64,000 bases of DNA from Aneurinibacillus tyrosinisolvens (GTDB lineage: Bacteria > Bacillota > Bacilli > Aneurinibacillales > Aneurinibacillaceae): NCBI RefSeq assembly GCF_001015055.1, contig NZ_BBWZ01000011.1, positions 62,001 through 126,000 of the forward strand, written 5' to 3'. Positions 35,636 to 44,892 of this stretch are shown here, piece by piece. Position numbers and translations under genes: made by a program. A model generated the notes under the pieces. It was not told the DNA's origin. It ran no database searches and saw only the letters and a list, made by a program, of their open reading frames with translations. The stretch's first letter is position 1, and every line of letters starts with the position of its first letter.

Positions 35636-35830
35636 TCATGAATGCTTGATGATGATGAGTGTATCGGCCGTGACTTCATGGGCCATTCCATCTATCGTCC
35701 TCTCCAGGGTCGCTGCAATCTCCTGCAGCTCCTTTTGTGAATTGGCATAAAAGACAGGGGCTCCGCCTCCGACACGATTTCGATCCATTGTAATCACAGC
35801 CAGAATGAAATTTCCCAGCGAGGTAGCCAT
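35636..35830 (-). CDS. Small partner (capping subunit) of the YIEGIA protein
   Basis: The 64-residue protein begins MATSLGNFILAVITMDRNRVGGG at ATG 35830 and ends ITADTLIIIKHS-like. It lies 10 bases after the YIEGIA gene. The family is the small 'capping complex subunit for YIEGIA' found next to that membrane protein. Its job is unknown. The ribosome-binding site is weak (AAGGG about 14 bases upstream), which suggests translational coupling to the gene before it. Confidence 0.65.
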   Translation of the reverse strand: MATSLGNFILAVITMDRNRVGGGAPVFYANSQKELQEIAATLERTIDGMAHEVTADTLIIIKHS

Positions 35831-35840
35831 AGCGCTGCAT

Positions 35841-36731
35841 CTATCCCTTCTGTTTTGAATTTCCTGCGATCTCACGCGGCATGCGGACCGCGCTGTCGAG
35901 CACCGGTACCCTTTTTACGGTTTGCATGATTCGCCCTGAATTGTTTTCCTGCGGAAGAAGAAACAAACCAAGCCGCCCGTTTTCCAAATCCCGCTTGGCC
36001 ATCGGTACCAAACCGGGCTCGCCCGTATCCCGGTACACTCCGACAATGGTAGATACATCGTGCAAAATAGCCTGCCGCTGGCCTAGATTAGCGATTGTTA
36101 CAAGGCTGCTTGGGCTTTTAGGAATGACAACCAGACCAACCCCGTGCTTTTGTATTGTCTCCCGATCCGCTTGAAGCCCTATATTCATAATGTGAATGCC
36201 ACCAACATACAAGTTCGGCCCGTTAAAAGTAAGTTCTCCCTCTTCAATGGTGGCAATATCGGACAATACCTTTCCGCTCATCAGCCATTTATCAATCAAA
36301 ATCGTAAGGATCCCTGCTGCCACTGCCCATATAACAGACAGTTTTATTGCAGCAAAAGTGGACACAATGGAAGTAAGCATAACAAGATAGTTCCTGCCCT
36401 CAAATACCTGGGCAATCCCTTCGATATATGTGACGCCGCGCGGGACCAGCTCCATCGTATCCAGCTGCTGGAGCATGTTTCTCTCCATGTTGCGCACGTC
36501 GCGAAACTGCTGAGCGGCAAGAGAGAGAAACGTTACCGCCGTCCAGTTAGACTGGAGGAGAGCAGGGATCGCAACCGAACCGAGGCTCGCTGCGATAACG
36601 CCAAGCGCAAAATGAATAATCCGGCCATGTGGATACGACGGATACTGACGGTAATCCGTTCGCATCATATACAACCGGGCAAGCGTGCCGAAAACAATGC
36701 CTATTGTCACAGCGACTGTATAGTTTGCCAT
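35841..36731 (-). CDS. YIEGIA family membrane protein
   Basis: The 296-residue protein contains the name-giving YIEGIA sequence at about residue 102-107 and about four N-terminal hydrophobic segments, followed by a soluble C-terminal domain with GHRI-like beta structure (LGLFLLPQENNSG). The locus matches yphB of B. subtilis, between yphA and der. Function is not established. It pairs with the small protein immediately downstream. Confidence 0.75.
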   Translation of the reverse strand: MANYTVAVTIGIVFGTLARLYMMRTDYRQYPSYPHGRIIHFALGVIAASLGSVAIPALLQSNWTAVTFLSLAAQQFRDVRNMERNMLQQLDTMELVPRGVTYIEGIAQVFEGRNYLVMLTSIVSTFAAIKLSVIWAVAAGILTILIDKWLMSGKVLSDIATIEEGELTFNGPNLYVGGIHIMNIGLQADRETIQKHGVGLVVIPKSPSSLVTIANLGQRQAILHDVSTIVGVYRDTGEPGLVPMAKRDLENGRLGLFLLPQENNSGRIMQTVKRVPVLDSAVRMPREIAGNSKQKG

Positions 36732-36736
36732 TGGGC

Positions 36737-37366
36737 CTATCTACTCCTTCTGGCGAACAGCTTCCGGACAGCAAAAAATCCGGCTCCGACAGCAGAAACG
36801 AACACCTGCCATGAAACAAGGGACACGAGCAGCGAAAAAACAAGAATATCTCTATAGTGCAGATCGCCAACAATGAAGTATCCGCTTCTCTCATACGTCC
36901 AGGCCTCTAAAATCACTTCCATCACACTAACACCGATCCCGATGACAATAAACACATGAAAGAGCGTACGCGCAATCAGCAGTGAGAGCGATACGGCGAG
37001 CAGTGCGACTAAATATGTTTCCCCCCCAATCTGTAAAACCGGATCAAGCCAGAGCATATAGCGCAAAAGAAAAAGCGTCGCCCCGGCAAGCAGCCCTCCG
37101 GCCAGTAAATGCGGACGAATTTCCTCCTGCTCTTTCATCCACAAATAGAAAAAAAACACCAGTGGAAGCGCATATGTTACCGGGTATACCTGGATATGAG
37201 GGGTAAGAGAAAGAACCCACCCGCTTCCCGCATACACTGTAAGCAAGAGGCTCACAAAGACATAAGGGCGTATACGAAGCTGGGACAAAAACGGGTTCAG
37301 CCATCCCATCCACTGTAAAATCAGTAGGATAATAACGCAAAACAAAGATAAATAACCTGCATTCAT
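36737..37366 (-). CDS. yphA: YphA family membrane protein
   Basis: The 209-residue protein has about seven hydrophobic segments spread across the sequence. It fits the YphA family in length and in position between fni and the YIEGIA gene. Function is not known. It ends 5 bases before the YIEGIA start, so the three genes probably form one unit. Confidence 0.7.
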   Translation of the reverse strand: MNAGYLSLFCVIILLILQWMGWLNPFLSQLRIRPYVFVSLLLTVYAGSGWVLSLTPHIQVYPVTYALPLVFFFYLWMKEQEEIRPHLLAGGLLAGATLFLLRYMLWLDPVLQIGGETYLVALLAVSLSLLIARTLFHVFIVIGIGVSVMEVILEAWTYERSGYFIVGDLHYRDILVFSLLVSLVSWQVFVSAVGAGFFAVRKLFARRSR

Positions 37367-37426
37367 GGCGTATCGCTATACTCCTTCCATTACATTCCTA
37401 GTTACTCCCCTTATTATTGCCAAAAA

Positions 37427-37465
37427 GAAAAAATACCACCCGATCGGATATGCCGGATGGTATTT
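37427..37465 (-). terminator. Terminator of fni
   Basis: Stem AATACCACCCG/CGGATGGTATT followed by six T on the minus strand. It overlaps the fni stop codon. Confidence 0.85.
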
Positions 37466-38528
37466 ATTCCATTGTACGCATCGTTCTTCGTGCCCATAAA
37501 CTGCAGTCAATGCCGCGCATCGCTGCCCAGTGGTACGTATCGCCTGTAATAACGAGGGGAACGGACTGCAGCTGTTTTACCGTTGCCGCGCCGAGAGCGG
37601 TCATAATGATTTCAAGCTGGTTATGCAGCGTTTGGACGTAGCTGACCGCCTCCACTACCTTCTCCTCAACGGCATAGCGAAGAAAAGCCCCGGCCATGCC
37701 GACTGCAGAAGCTCCGAGAGCGATACTGGCTGCCGCTTCTATGGCGGTTCGGATGCCGCCTGTCGCCATCACATCCAATGCCCCGGCATATTCGGACACT
37801 TCAAGCAGGCTTGCCGCCGTCGTAATTCCCCAGCTGTTTAACATTTCATACGGGAGCTTGCGTCTGGCGTTTTCGATTTGCGCGAAGTTGGTCCCCCCGC
37901 GCCCTCCTACATCAATAACCGACACACCGCAATCCGTTAGCCTCGCTGCCGCTTCTCTTGAGATTCCAAAGCCAACTTCCTTCACGATAACAGGGACGTC
38001 GACCTCTTTTACAATCTTCTCAATTCTTCTCGCCGCACCGCTGAAATCCCGGTCCCCTTCCGGCATAATGAGCTCTTGCATAACATTAAGATGAATCTGC
38101 AGCCCGTCCGCTTCAATCATTTCAATCGCCTGTTTTGCCATCGAAGGGGAGGCCTCAGCACCGAGATTAGCAAGTAGAATCCCCTTTGGGTTTACTTTGC
38201 GGGCAATCCTGTATGTATCGATAAGAGCGGGATCCTTAACAGCGGCCATTTGAGATCCAACAGCCATAGCAAGGCCCGTCTCTTGTGCTATCATGCCCAG
38301 TACCCGGTTTATACTGTGAGTTTCTTTCGCGCCGCCTGTCATCGCATTGACAACAATCGGCGAACTCATGGTGAGTCCGCCGACAGTTGTCTGCAATGCA
38401 ATATCCTGTTTCCCTATACCAGGCAGGCAATTATGAATAAACTTCACATCATCCAGTCCGTGTTCTCCGGATTGGCCGGCTGCTAGAGCGTGCTCTACGT
38501 GTTCGCGTTTACGTGAAATTCTTTCCAT
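37464..38528 (-). CDS. fni: Type 2 isopentenyl-diphosphate delta-isomerase
   Basis: This FMN enzyme interconverts IPP and DMAPP for isoprenoids such as menaquinone and undecaprenol. The 354-residue protein begins with RKREHVEHAL, then SPIVVNAMTGGA, VGSQMAA, LHLNVMQELIMPEGD, VPVIVKEVGFGIS, and DVGGRGGTNFAQIEN, with ATGGIRTAIEAAASIALGAS in the C-terminal FMN site. The position matches ypgA/fni of B. subtilis. Confidence 0.95.
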   Translation of the reverse strand: MERISRKREHVEHALAAGQSGEHGLDDVKFIHNCLPGIGKQDIALQTTVGGLTMSSPIVVNAMTGGAKETHSINRVLGMIAQETGLAMAVGSQMAAVKDPALIDTYRIARKVNPKGILLANLGAEASPSMAKQAIEMIEADGLQIHLNVMQELIMPEGDRDFSGAARRIEKIVKEVDVPVIVKEVGFGISREAAARLTDCGVSVIDVGGRGGTNFAQIENARRKLPYEMLNSWGITTAASLLEVSEYAGALDVMATGGIRTAIEAAASIALGASAVGMAGAFLRYAVEEKVVEAVSYVQTLHNQLEIIMTALGAATVKQLQSVPLVITGDTYHWAAMRGIDCSLWARRTMRTME

Positions 38529-38542
38529 CGCTCTTCCTCAAG

Positions 38543-39712
38543 TTATGATTTGAATTTCTTCAATAAGTCGCCCATGCGGTCACCAATCGTTACACCCATA
38601 CCGCCATCGTTATCGTTAGCCTGGTAGTTGGCAATTTCTTTTTTCGTTTCTTTCTTCTGCTTTTCTTCCTGTGCTTCCCGGATGCTCAGGCTCATGCGCT
38701 CTTCCTGAACGTTAATATCAAGAATCTTCACATTTACTTCTTCGCCTTCTTTAAGCACCTCGTCCGGTGTAGCAATATGGCGGTTGGCAATTTGCGAGAT
38801 ATGAACAAGCCCTTCTACGCCCGGTGCCACTTCTACGAATGCACCGAAGCTAACGAGGCGGCGAACCGTTCCTTTTACGACATCGCCGATTTTGAAATCA
38901 GCGGAAGCCTGCTCCCATGGTCCAGGAAGCGTTGCTTTAATGCTGAGGCTGATTCTCTCGTTATCCTTATCTACTTTAAGGATTTTTACGTTGACTTTGT
39001 CGCCTTCTTTAAGCACATCTGCCGGCTTCTCTACGTGGTTCCAGGCAATCTCCGAAATGTGGACAAGGCCATCCACTCCGCCGACGTCAACGAAGGCACC
39101 GAAGTCCGTCAGGCGCTGTACGGTTCCTTCAATAACGGAACCTACCTGCAAATCATCCAGAACATTTTGTTTTTGTTTATTTGCTTCCTCTTCCAGCACG
39201 GCGCGGTGGGAAAGGATGACTTTGTTTTTTTCCTTATCAAGCTCAATGACTTTAACGGATAGCGTTCTTCCCTTATAGTCAGAGAAATCTTCGACAAAGT
39301 GGCGTTCCACATGGGAAGCCGGAATAAAGCCGCGCACGCCAAGATCTACAACAAGCCCGCCCTTTACGCTGTCAGCGATAACAGCATCAAATACCTCGCC
39401 AGACTCAAACTTGCCCTCCAGCTCGCTCCACGCTTTTTCCGCGTCAACGGCACGCTTGGAAACGATTAACTCATCCTTTCCTTCGTCCAGCCGGATTACT
39501 TTTACTGTAATCTCCTGGCCTTCAGAAAGCACATCAGCGACTTTTTCAATATGCAGGCTTGATACTTCGCTAATCGGAAGAATCCCGTCATATTTATATC
39601 CTACATTGATAAGTGCTTGCTTTTCATCTACTTTAGAGACAGTCCCTGTAAGCACCTCGTCCACCTGTACGCTCTGCGTATCATTCGTTTCGTTCTGATT
39701 TTCTTCTACCAT
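38543..39712 (-). CDS. rpsA: 30S ribosomal protein S1-like RNA-binding protein
   Basis: The 389-residue protein has four S1 domains, at about residues 15-88, 103-170, 190-258 and 275-343, for example TDFGAFVDVGGVDGLVHISEIAW. The acidic N-terminus and the short basic C-terminus are usual for the low-GC S1 homologue YpfD. It binds mRNA and aids translation. It is flanked by fni and plsC as in Bacillus. Confidence 0.92.
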   Translation of the reverse strand: MVEENQNETNDTQSVQVDEVLTGTVSKVDEKQALINVGYKYDGILPISEVSSLHIEKVADVLSEGQEITVKVIRLDEGKDELIVSKRAVDAEKAWSELEGKFESGEVFDAVIADSVKGGLVVDLGVRGFIPASHVERHFVEDFSDYKGRTLSVKVIELDKEKNKVILSHRAVLEEEANKQKQNVLDDLQVGSVIEGTVQRLTDFGAFVDVGGVDGLVHISEIAWNHVEKPADVLKEGDKVNVKILKVDKDNERISLSIKATLPGPWEQASADFKIGDVVKGTVRRLVSFGAFVEVAPGVEGLVHISQIANRHIATPDEVLKEGEEVNVKILDINVQEERMSLSIREAQEEKQKKETKKEIANYQANDNDGGMGVTIGDRMGDLLKKFKS

Positions 39713-39959
39713 AGACTATAACCTCCTTGAAATAAAAGCCATTCACTCAATAAATGCCCCCATCATGATGAACCAGAAACATTTACAGCCAACAGCAGGA
39801 TAATTGATAATTTATATTAGCTTACCAGAGTTATGCGGAAAAATGCTAGTGTCGGACATGCTGCTTACGAAATATTCCGTGCATACCAGGCAAGCGTAAT
39901 CACCAAAAAAGCCGTTACGCGGAAAATGCATGTTACTAAATAGCGTGCAACAATTTGTT

Positions 39960-40571
39960 TTATCTTATACGGATGCCGTCTTTATGTACTTGCATAAGTT
40001 TTTGAATTTCACTTTGGATAAACTCAGCTGCATATTGCATACGTTCTGAACTATCCTTACCCATTACCGCTGCGCTTAAATCGACAGGAGACCCATAAAT
40101 AATCGTAATCGGCTTAAAAACCTTGTAAGGCCCTATGATGGCGACAGGAACAATACGTGCGCCTGACTTCAAGGCGATCATCGCCGCTCCCGGCAGCACC
40201 TTCCGCATTTCTCCCGGTTTCCCCCTCGTGCCTTCAGGAAAAATCCCGAGAACCTTGCCTTCTTTCAGCAGTTCCATTGATTTGCGTATGGCCTGTCTGT
40301 CACCCGCCCCCCGCTTTACGGGAAATGCTCCAAAATCTCTTACAAGGGCGGACAGAACAGGAACCTTAAAAATCTCTTCCTTGGCCATAAAATGGACCTG
40401 CCGTTCAATCCCGCCTCCAAGGAGCATCGGATCCCAGTTGCTAATATGGTTCGCGCATAGAATAATCCCTTCCCCATCGGGGATATTCTCCCGCCCGATC
40501 ACATTCCAGCGGTATACTCCTGAGAAAATAGCGCGAAATATCGCGCGAAAGAACGAATACGTTCCCCTCAT
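39960..40571 (-). CDS. plsC: 1-acyl-sn-glycerol-3-phosphate acyltransferase
   Basis: The enzyme adds the second acyl chain to lysophosphatidic acid. The 203-residue protein has the catalytic ANHISNWDPMLLGG (HxxxxD) near residue 38-50, then VKRGAGDRQAIRKSMELLKEG, and FPEGTRGKPGEMRK. The start is one base after cmk, and the two look coupled. Confidence 0.93.
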   Translation of the reverse strand: MRGTYSFFRAIFRAIFSGVYRWNVIGRENIPDGEGIILCANHISNWDPMLLGGGIERQVHFMAKEEIFKVPVLSALVRDFGAFPVKRGAGDRQAIRKSMELLKEGKVLGIFPEGTRGKPGEMRKVLPGAAMIALKSGARIVPVAIIGPYKVFKPITIIYGSPVDLSAAVMGKDSSERMQYAAEFIQSEIQKLMQVHKDGIRIR

Positions 40572-40572
40572 G

Positions 40573-41244
40573 TTACGCTCTCTCCCCGGCTTTCTCTTTA
40601 TACATTTCTACAATTCGCCGTACGACCTGATCGATGTCCAGCCCTGTCGTATCAAGCAGAACGGCATCCTCCGCTTTTCGGAGCGGAGCCGCTTCCCTCT
40701 CACTGTCCTTGCGGTCCCTTTCAGCGATTTCATGCATGAGCTGCTTCAGGTCGGTTCTCACTCCGCGCTGCACTAATTCGGAATACCGGCGGTGAGCTCT
40801 CTCTTCGATGGAAGCCGTAAGAAAAATTTTCAATTCAGCTTCCGGAAGCACATGTGTTCCTATGTCTCTTCCGTCCATAACAACGTTCTGATTGCGGGCC
40901 ATTTGGCGCTGCAGTTCAACCATCGTGCGGCGTACAGACGGATGCATGGCTACGGCTGACACGTGGCTGGATACTTCAGTGGAACGGATTACGTCTGTAA
41001 CATCCTCATCATTTATGTAGATGTGCTGATATCCATTTACCAAATCCAGCTTTAAATTCATCCCCTCCAGCAGGCTGTAAAGCTGCCGTTCATTTTCTAC
41101 TGAACACTTATGAACGAGCGCCGTATAAGTCAGCGCCCGGTACATGGCGCCCGTATCAATATACAAAATCCCAAGTTCTTTTGCGACGCGCTGCGCTACC
41201 GTGCTTTTACCTGCACCGGCCGGCCCGTCAATTGCAATATTCAC
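40573..41244 (-). CDS. cmk: Cytidylate kinase
   Basis: The enzyme phosphorylates CMP and dCMP. The 223-residue protein has GPAGAGKSTVAQRVA at residues 8-22, YIDTGAMYRALT, VMDGRDIGTHVLPEAELKIFLTAS and RKDSEREAAPL. It lies between plsC and ypfB, as in Bacillus. Confidence 0.95.
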   Translation of the reverse strand: MNIAIDGPAGAGKSTVAQRVAKELGILYIDTGAMYRALTYTALVHKCSVENERQLYSLLEGMNLKLDLVNGYQHIYINDEDVTDVIRSTEVSSHVSAVAMHPSVRRTMVELQRQMARNQNVVMDGRDIGTHVLPEAELKIFLTASIEERAHRRYSELVQRGVRTDLKQLMHEIAERDRKDSEREAAPLRKAEDAVLLDTTGLDIDQVVRRIVEMYKEKAGERA

Positions 41245-41340
41245 GATGATAATCCCACCCTATAAACAAAGGGCATGCTGCAAAAAACGCTTTTCCGCAA
41301 CCTTGCCTCTCTTTCATTTCTAAATTTCTTTCTAAAACAG

Positions 41341-41365
41341 TAAAAAGCAGGGAATGCCTGCTTCT
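41341..41365 (-). terminator. Terminator after ypfB
   Basis: Stem AAGCAGG/CCTGCTT followed by TTTTA on the minus strand. It lies downstream of the ypfB-like gene. Confidence 0.75.
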
Positions 41366-41467
41366 ATGATTGGGGTATTTGATTCAAAGGGATATAACAA
41401 ACGAACAAGACGCATTCACGGAAAGCGGGCAGCGATCTATTCAATTACTTAAATAGTATCATAGGCG

Positions 41468-41659
41468 TTATTGTGATGCAACGCCTTCCAGGCGAACTGT
41501 CACCGCAAACAAATGTCGAAACGAATCGAATGAGAGTAAGAACTGGCTCAAAAACAGCAGAATAAATCCTCCGACAATGATAGCCATCAGCATCTTTTCC
41601 ACCCGCCCTGAGAATCGTGCAAATCTCTGTTCATACGCGAAATCTTCTGATTGTTCCAT
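41468..41659 (-). CDS. ypfB: Small membrane protein, YpfB-like
   Basis: The 63-residue protein begins MEQSEDFAYEQRFARFSGRV at ATG 41659, chosen for AGGAGGG eight bases upstream. It has one membrane segment, about residues 24-44 (MLMAIIVGGFILLFLSQFLL). It matches DUF5359/YpfB by position after cmk and by its shape. Function is unknown. It lies 47 bases after ypfA. Confidence 0.75.
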   Translation of the reverse strand: MEQSEDFAYEQRFARFSGRVEKMLMAIIVGGFILLFLSQFLLSFDSFRHLFAVTVRLEGVASQ

Positions 41660-41706
41660 CCGGGCATCCCTCCTGTTTCCAGCAGTATAGCCCATTCTTT
41701 CCCGGA

Positions 41707-42387
41707 CTATTCGTACCCTACACGATTTCGCAAATAAATCTGGCGCTCCAGCGAGTAGCTGATTACTTTTTCACGTTCCCCATCCTTAATCTCAAAGAAA
41801 CTGAGAGAAACAACCTGGGGATGTTTCCTCTCTGCAGGGGGGATGATGCGTACGATGTCCCCGTGAAAACACGTGTGTTCAATTCCTTTGTTCATAGGCA
41901 GAACGATCCAGCAGGTAAACCGGTCTCCTACTTGAATATCTACGGATGCATCACACACAAAAGAAATACCCCCGCCGCCAATATCATTTGTTTTTGCGAC
42001 AAAGTGAAGAGGGCGCTCCGGGTCCAGCCGCTGGAGAGAAACATCTAATTCAGCAGGAACCCGGAAATAATTGCGCCGCTGGGAACGGGTGATTTGACGG
42101 TCATTCTGTGGACGGCTAATTAGAATAAGCGGGATGTTCTCGTTCTTTCTCCCTGTAATGGCCGTTATAAAAGAATACTGTGCACCGTCTTCAGCCGTAA
42201 ACCAGAAAGAAAATTCACTCCCCCTTGGGTAGAAACCCGCCTTCCCTGTATTTTGTTCTGTCGGGATTTCGATTACGATATGCTGTTCGTCCATATCAGC
42301 CACCCTGGACTTGTACATTTTTTTACTTTCCGTTTCGTCTGCGGTGCGCAGCTGCATATATACGATGGAGCCTATTTTAGGCATCAT
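41707..42387 (-). CDS. ypfA: PilZ-domain protein (YpfA, DgrA-like)
   Basis: The C-terminal PilZ domain binds cyclic di-GMP: RSQRRNYFRVPAEL (RxxxR, residues about 103-110) and NDIGGGGISF. An N-terminal YcgR-like domain precedes it. In B. subtilis this protein slows the flagellum when c-di-GMP is high. The 226-residue length is normal. The motif keeps both key Arg positions. It is followed by ypfB. Confidence 0.88.
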   Translation of the reverse strand: MMPKIGSIVYMQLRTADETESKKMYKSRVADMDEQHIVIEIPTEQNTGKAGFYPRGSEFSFWFTAEDGAQYSFITAITGRKNENIPLILISRPQNDRQITRSQRRNYFRVPAELDVSLQRLDPERPLHFVAKTNDIGGGGISFVCDASVDIQVGDRFTCWIVLPMNKGIEHTCFHGDIVRIIPPAERKHPQVVSLSFFEIKDGEREKVISYSLERQIYLRNRVGYE

Positions 42388-42441
42388 GGTGCAATCCTCT
42401 CCCTGTCTTTATATCTATTTCTTCTATTATACTAGGATTTT

Positions 42442-43785
42442 TTATATAGCCGTAGCTTTTATTTTCTCAACCTTTATTTCTTCCCCTGTCATCGCGTCAA
42501 TAAAGAGGCGGTACCGGTCTTTGCCCATCGTTCCGTAAAATTCATAAACATGCGCCTCACTCCCGCGATCATCTTCAATGATGGCACGCCTCGTCTCAAG
42601 CACCTGAAACGATTTGCTTACCCGGGTGCGCGCTTGCTGCTGGGTGAGTTTCGGCTTCGGGATGGAGCGCTGCTTATGGTTCAGCAGGTAGCCTTCACTC
42701 TGAAATCCGGTTACTTCACCGTTATCCATCGCAACCGTTACCGTAACCGAGTCGGGATATACCCGCACATCTTTCTCCCTGTATACATACGTAAACGCGG
42801 CAGATCCTTCATACTCTGAAACCGATGCCGGTTCCATTGATGAATAACCGTGTGTTTTTAGATAGGTATCGGCACGCTGTCTTGCCGCCTCCAGATTCAT
42901 TTTCGCGGAACCGACATTCCGTTCATTAAGGAGCCATACAATGCCGCCGCCTCGCTTCGCTACATCGACATTTATAGGGTTTGAGCCATTTCTTTCGGTA
43001 ATACGGACACTGTATGTCTCCAAATCCGTCCCTTTTCCATTCGCATTGACAACCACTTGTTTCGCCTGCTTTGTCCCAGCAAATTGGAGCGCACGTTTTC
43101 TGGCCTCTTCCTGTGTAACCGGGCTGCCCTTCAGAGACTGGGCTTTCATCTTATGCGACTGATTAAGGCTGCCGATGCCTGCTCCAAAGTCAACATCTTT
43201 GTACCCTTGCACGTCCCGGTTGATAACGGTAAGCCCATCAACAATTGTATTATCCTGCTGCTTTTCTTCGGTAGCAATCGCGGATTCGACATCCATCCAC
43301 CGCAGCTGTTTCGTAATTACCGCGGATTGAACCTTCTGCAGGCTGCCGCGAATTTCTTTGGAGTGGTTATATAAGGCTTGTAATGTCTTGCGCTCCTTTT
43401 CGGTAAGCGGCTGCTTATCGAGGTCTCTCATCCCGCTCTGGTAGCTAAAATCCGCGACGTTGGCCAGGAACTTATTCGTTTCGTTGAACGGCATGAGAGT
43501 GAGCGGCAGCTGACTTACGTTATTTTGTGCAGAATACGCGAGACGCCACACATTCGTTAAACAGGGAGCCAGCTGCCTGCGGGAATTAACCGCGAGCGCC
43601 TTGCCCAATTCGTCGTGCAGTTTGTCCACATGGTAGTTCAAATTATGAAAAGCTCCCTGGTATTGATTTTCCGCTTTAATGAGAATCGAGTTTTTTTCCT
43701 GATTTTCCTGGTACCCCCACATCCCGGCGCCAATGAGGCCAACCGCGAATACTGGAAATAAAATTCCCGCTATTTTACCATACAT
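42442..43785 (-). CDS. ypeB: Germination protein YpeB
   Basis: YpeB localises the cortex-lytic enzyme SleB in the spore and prevents its degradation. The 447-residue product starts MYGKIAGILFPV at ATG 43785 (AAAGGTG upstream). It has a membrane segment at about residues 5-24, then an extracytoplasmic helical domain and three PepSY-like repeats near the C-terminus. The normally adjacent sleB is absent, so SleB must be encoded elsewhere or be missing. Confidence 0.92.
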   Translation of the reverse strand: MYGKIAGILFPVFAVGLIGAGMWGYQENQEKNSILIKAENQYQGAFHNLNYHVDKLHDELGKALAVNSRRQLAPCLTNVWRLAYSAQNNVSQLPLTLMPFNETNKFLANVADFSYQSGMRDLDKQPLTEKERKTLQALYNHSKEIRGSLQKVQSAVITKQLRWMDVESAIATEEKQQDNTIVDGLTVINRDVQGYKDVDFGAGIGSLNQSHKMKAQSLKGSPVTQEEARKRALQFAGTKQAKQVVVNANGKGTDLETYSVRITERNGSNPINVDVAKRGGGIVWLLNERNVGSAKMNLEAARQRADTYLKTHGYSSMEPASVSEYEGSAAFTYVYREKDVRVYPDSVTVTVAMDNGEVTGFQSEGYLLNHKQRSIPKPKLTQQQARTRVSKSFQVLETRRAIIEDDRGSEAHVYEFYGTMGKDRYRLFIDAMTGEEIKVEKIKATAI

Positions 43786-43859
43786 CTCTATCACCTTTCC
43801 TTTATACATACAGAAGATTTCTTATTCCATATTGTTAGGAAAGAAAAGGCGGTTTATGC

Positions 43860-43894
43860 AAAAAAGGCGAAAAGAGAGTTTCTCCTTTCGCCTT
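43860..43894 (-). terminator. Terminator between the zinc ribbon gene and ypeB
   Basis: Stem AAGGCGAAA/TTTCGCCTT followed by six T on the minus strand. It means that ypeB has its own promoter. Confidence 0.85.
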
Positions 43895-43903
43895 CCGGTA
43901 CGA

Positions 43904-44068
43904 TTAAACCTGCTCCGATGAGATATGGAATTTCTCCTTATTGCTGCAAACACACTGCTTAAACCCCGTTTCGATACGCCCGTTCTTTTCCTTGTTTCCT
44001 CGCAAAATGTATCGTTCTCCGCACGACGGGCAATAAATCGTTACTTTGTACCGGTCCCTGGCACTCAC
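43904..44068 (-). CDS. Small zinc-ribbon-like protein, 54 aa
   Basis: A GTG at 44068 overlaps the prsW stop (GTGA overlap) and has a strong GAGGAGG about 10 bases upstream. The 54-residue product has CPSCGERY (residues 13-20), a basic linker, and KQCVC at residues 38-41, so it could form a CxxC...CxC zinc ribbon. Its last residue precedes a terminator, so the frame is properly bounded. I do not recognise a family. It is likely coregulated with prsW. Confidence 0.65.
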   Translation of the reverse strand: MSARDRYKVTIYCPSCGERYILRGNKEKNGRIETGFKQCVCSNKEKFHISSEQV

Positions 44069-44766
44069 ACTTTTTCAACCTCCTCTTGGTCATATTTTGT
44101 ACCAAAAGCGGTCCGGATAGACCTGTTTAGCGCGACCCGGCTGCGATCCAGGGCAACCGTCCATAGAAAAATCATAAACGGAATCATCAGCCATGGCCAT
44201 ACGTTTCCTCCGACCATTAAAATAAAATCATACGTGCCGTGCAGCAATACAGGAATGAGCAAGCTAAGCACCAGGTAAAACCGCTGCCTGGAAAGGGGCT
44301 CAGCAAATTTCGCTTTGCCCAAATAGTATCCCATGAGGACGCCGAACAGACCATGGCTTGAGACAGGCAGGACGGCCCGATAGAATGCGGTAGATAATCC
44401 ACCATGGCTTACCAGGTAGAAAAAGTTTTCAATCGTGGCAAACCCAACAGATACGGCGGCGGCATAGACAATTCCGTCATACGGTTCATCAAACTCTACG
44501 TGCTTGTATGCTGTATAATAAATAATAAACCATTTGAAGAATTCTTCTAAAAAACCGGCAATAAAAAAGGATTGGCCTACTTTTCCCAGCGTTAGCTCTT
44601 CCTGAAACCCATACTGTATAACCATAACGGGAAATACAAGGAGAATGCCGATAATAAAGCTTTTCACAACCATATGCAGCGGCTCGGTTTCATACTTGTC
44701 TTTTAAGTAAAAATAGCTCAAAATTGCAATACCAGGGGCTATCGCTGCTCCCATGGTCGATAACAT
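44065..44766 (-). CDS. prsW: Intramembrane protease PrsW
   Basis: PrsW cuts the anti-sigma factor RsiW in B. subtilis in response to antimicrobial stress. The 233-residue protein has about eight membrane segments, FLEEFFKWF (EExxK, residues about 72-80), and the conserved ENFFYLV and FRAVLPVSSHG regions. AAGGGAG lies 9 bases before ATG 44766. An ECF sigma and its anti-sigma are in the same window, but a direct link is only a guess. Confidence 0.9.
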   Translation of the reverse strand: MLSTMGAAIAPGIAILSYFYLKDKYETEPLHMVVKSFIIGILLVFPVMVIQYGFQEELTLGKVGQSFFIAGFLEEFFKWFIIYYTAYKHVEFDEPYDGIVYAAAVSVGFATIENFFYLVSHGGLSTAFYRAVLPVSSHGLFGVLMGYYLGKAKFAEPLSRQRFYLVLSLLIPVLLHGTYDFILMVGGNVWPWLMIPFMIFLWTVALDRSRVALNRSIRTAFGTKYDQEEVEKV

Positions 44767-44892
44767 AGCTTTCGACTCCCTTTGAATTACATAATAATTA
44801 GCGAATGAATTTATTTCTTGTCAGTTACATTTCTTATTCTTTCATCGTACCATGGAATAGGGGTGAAGGAAATACAATTTCTGGAGGAAAAA

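Noticed and set aside
39855..39960. Small membrane-like frame after plsC ending near 39860
   Set aside because: The open frame has no ATG, GTG or TTG near its start and no ribosome-binding site.
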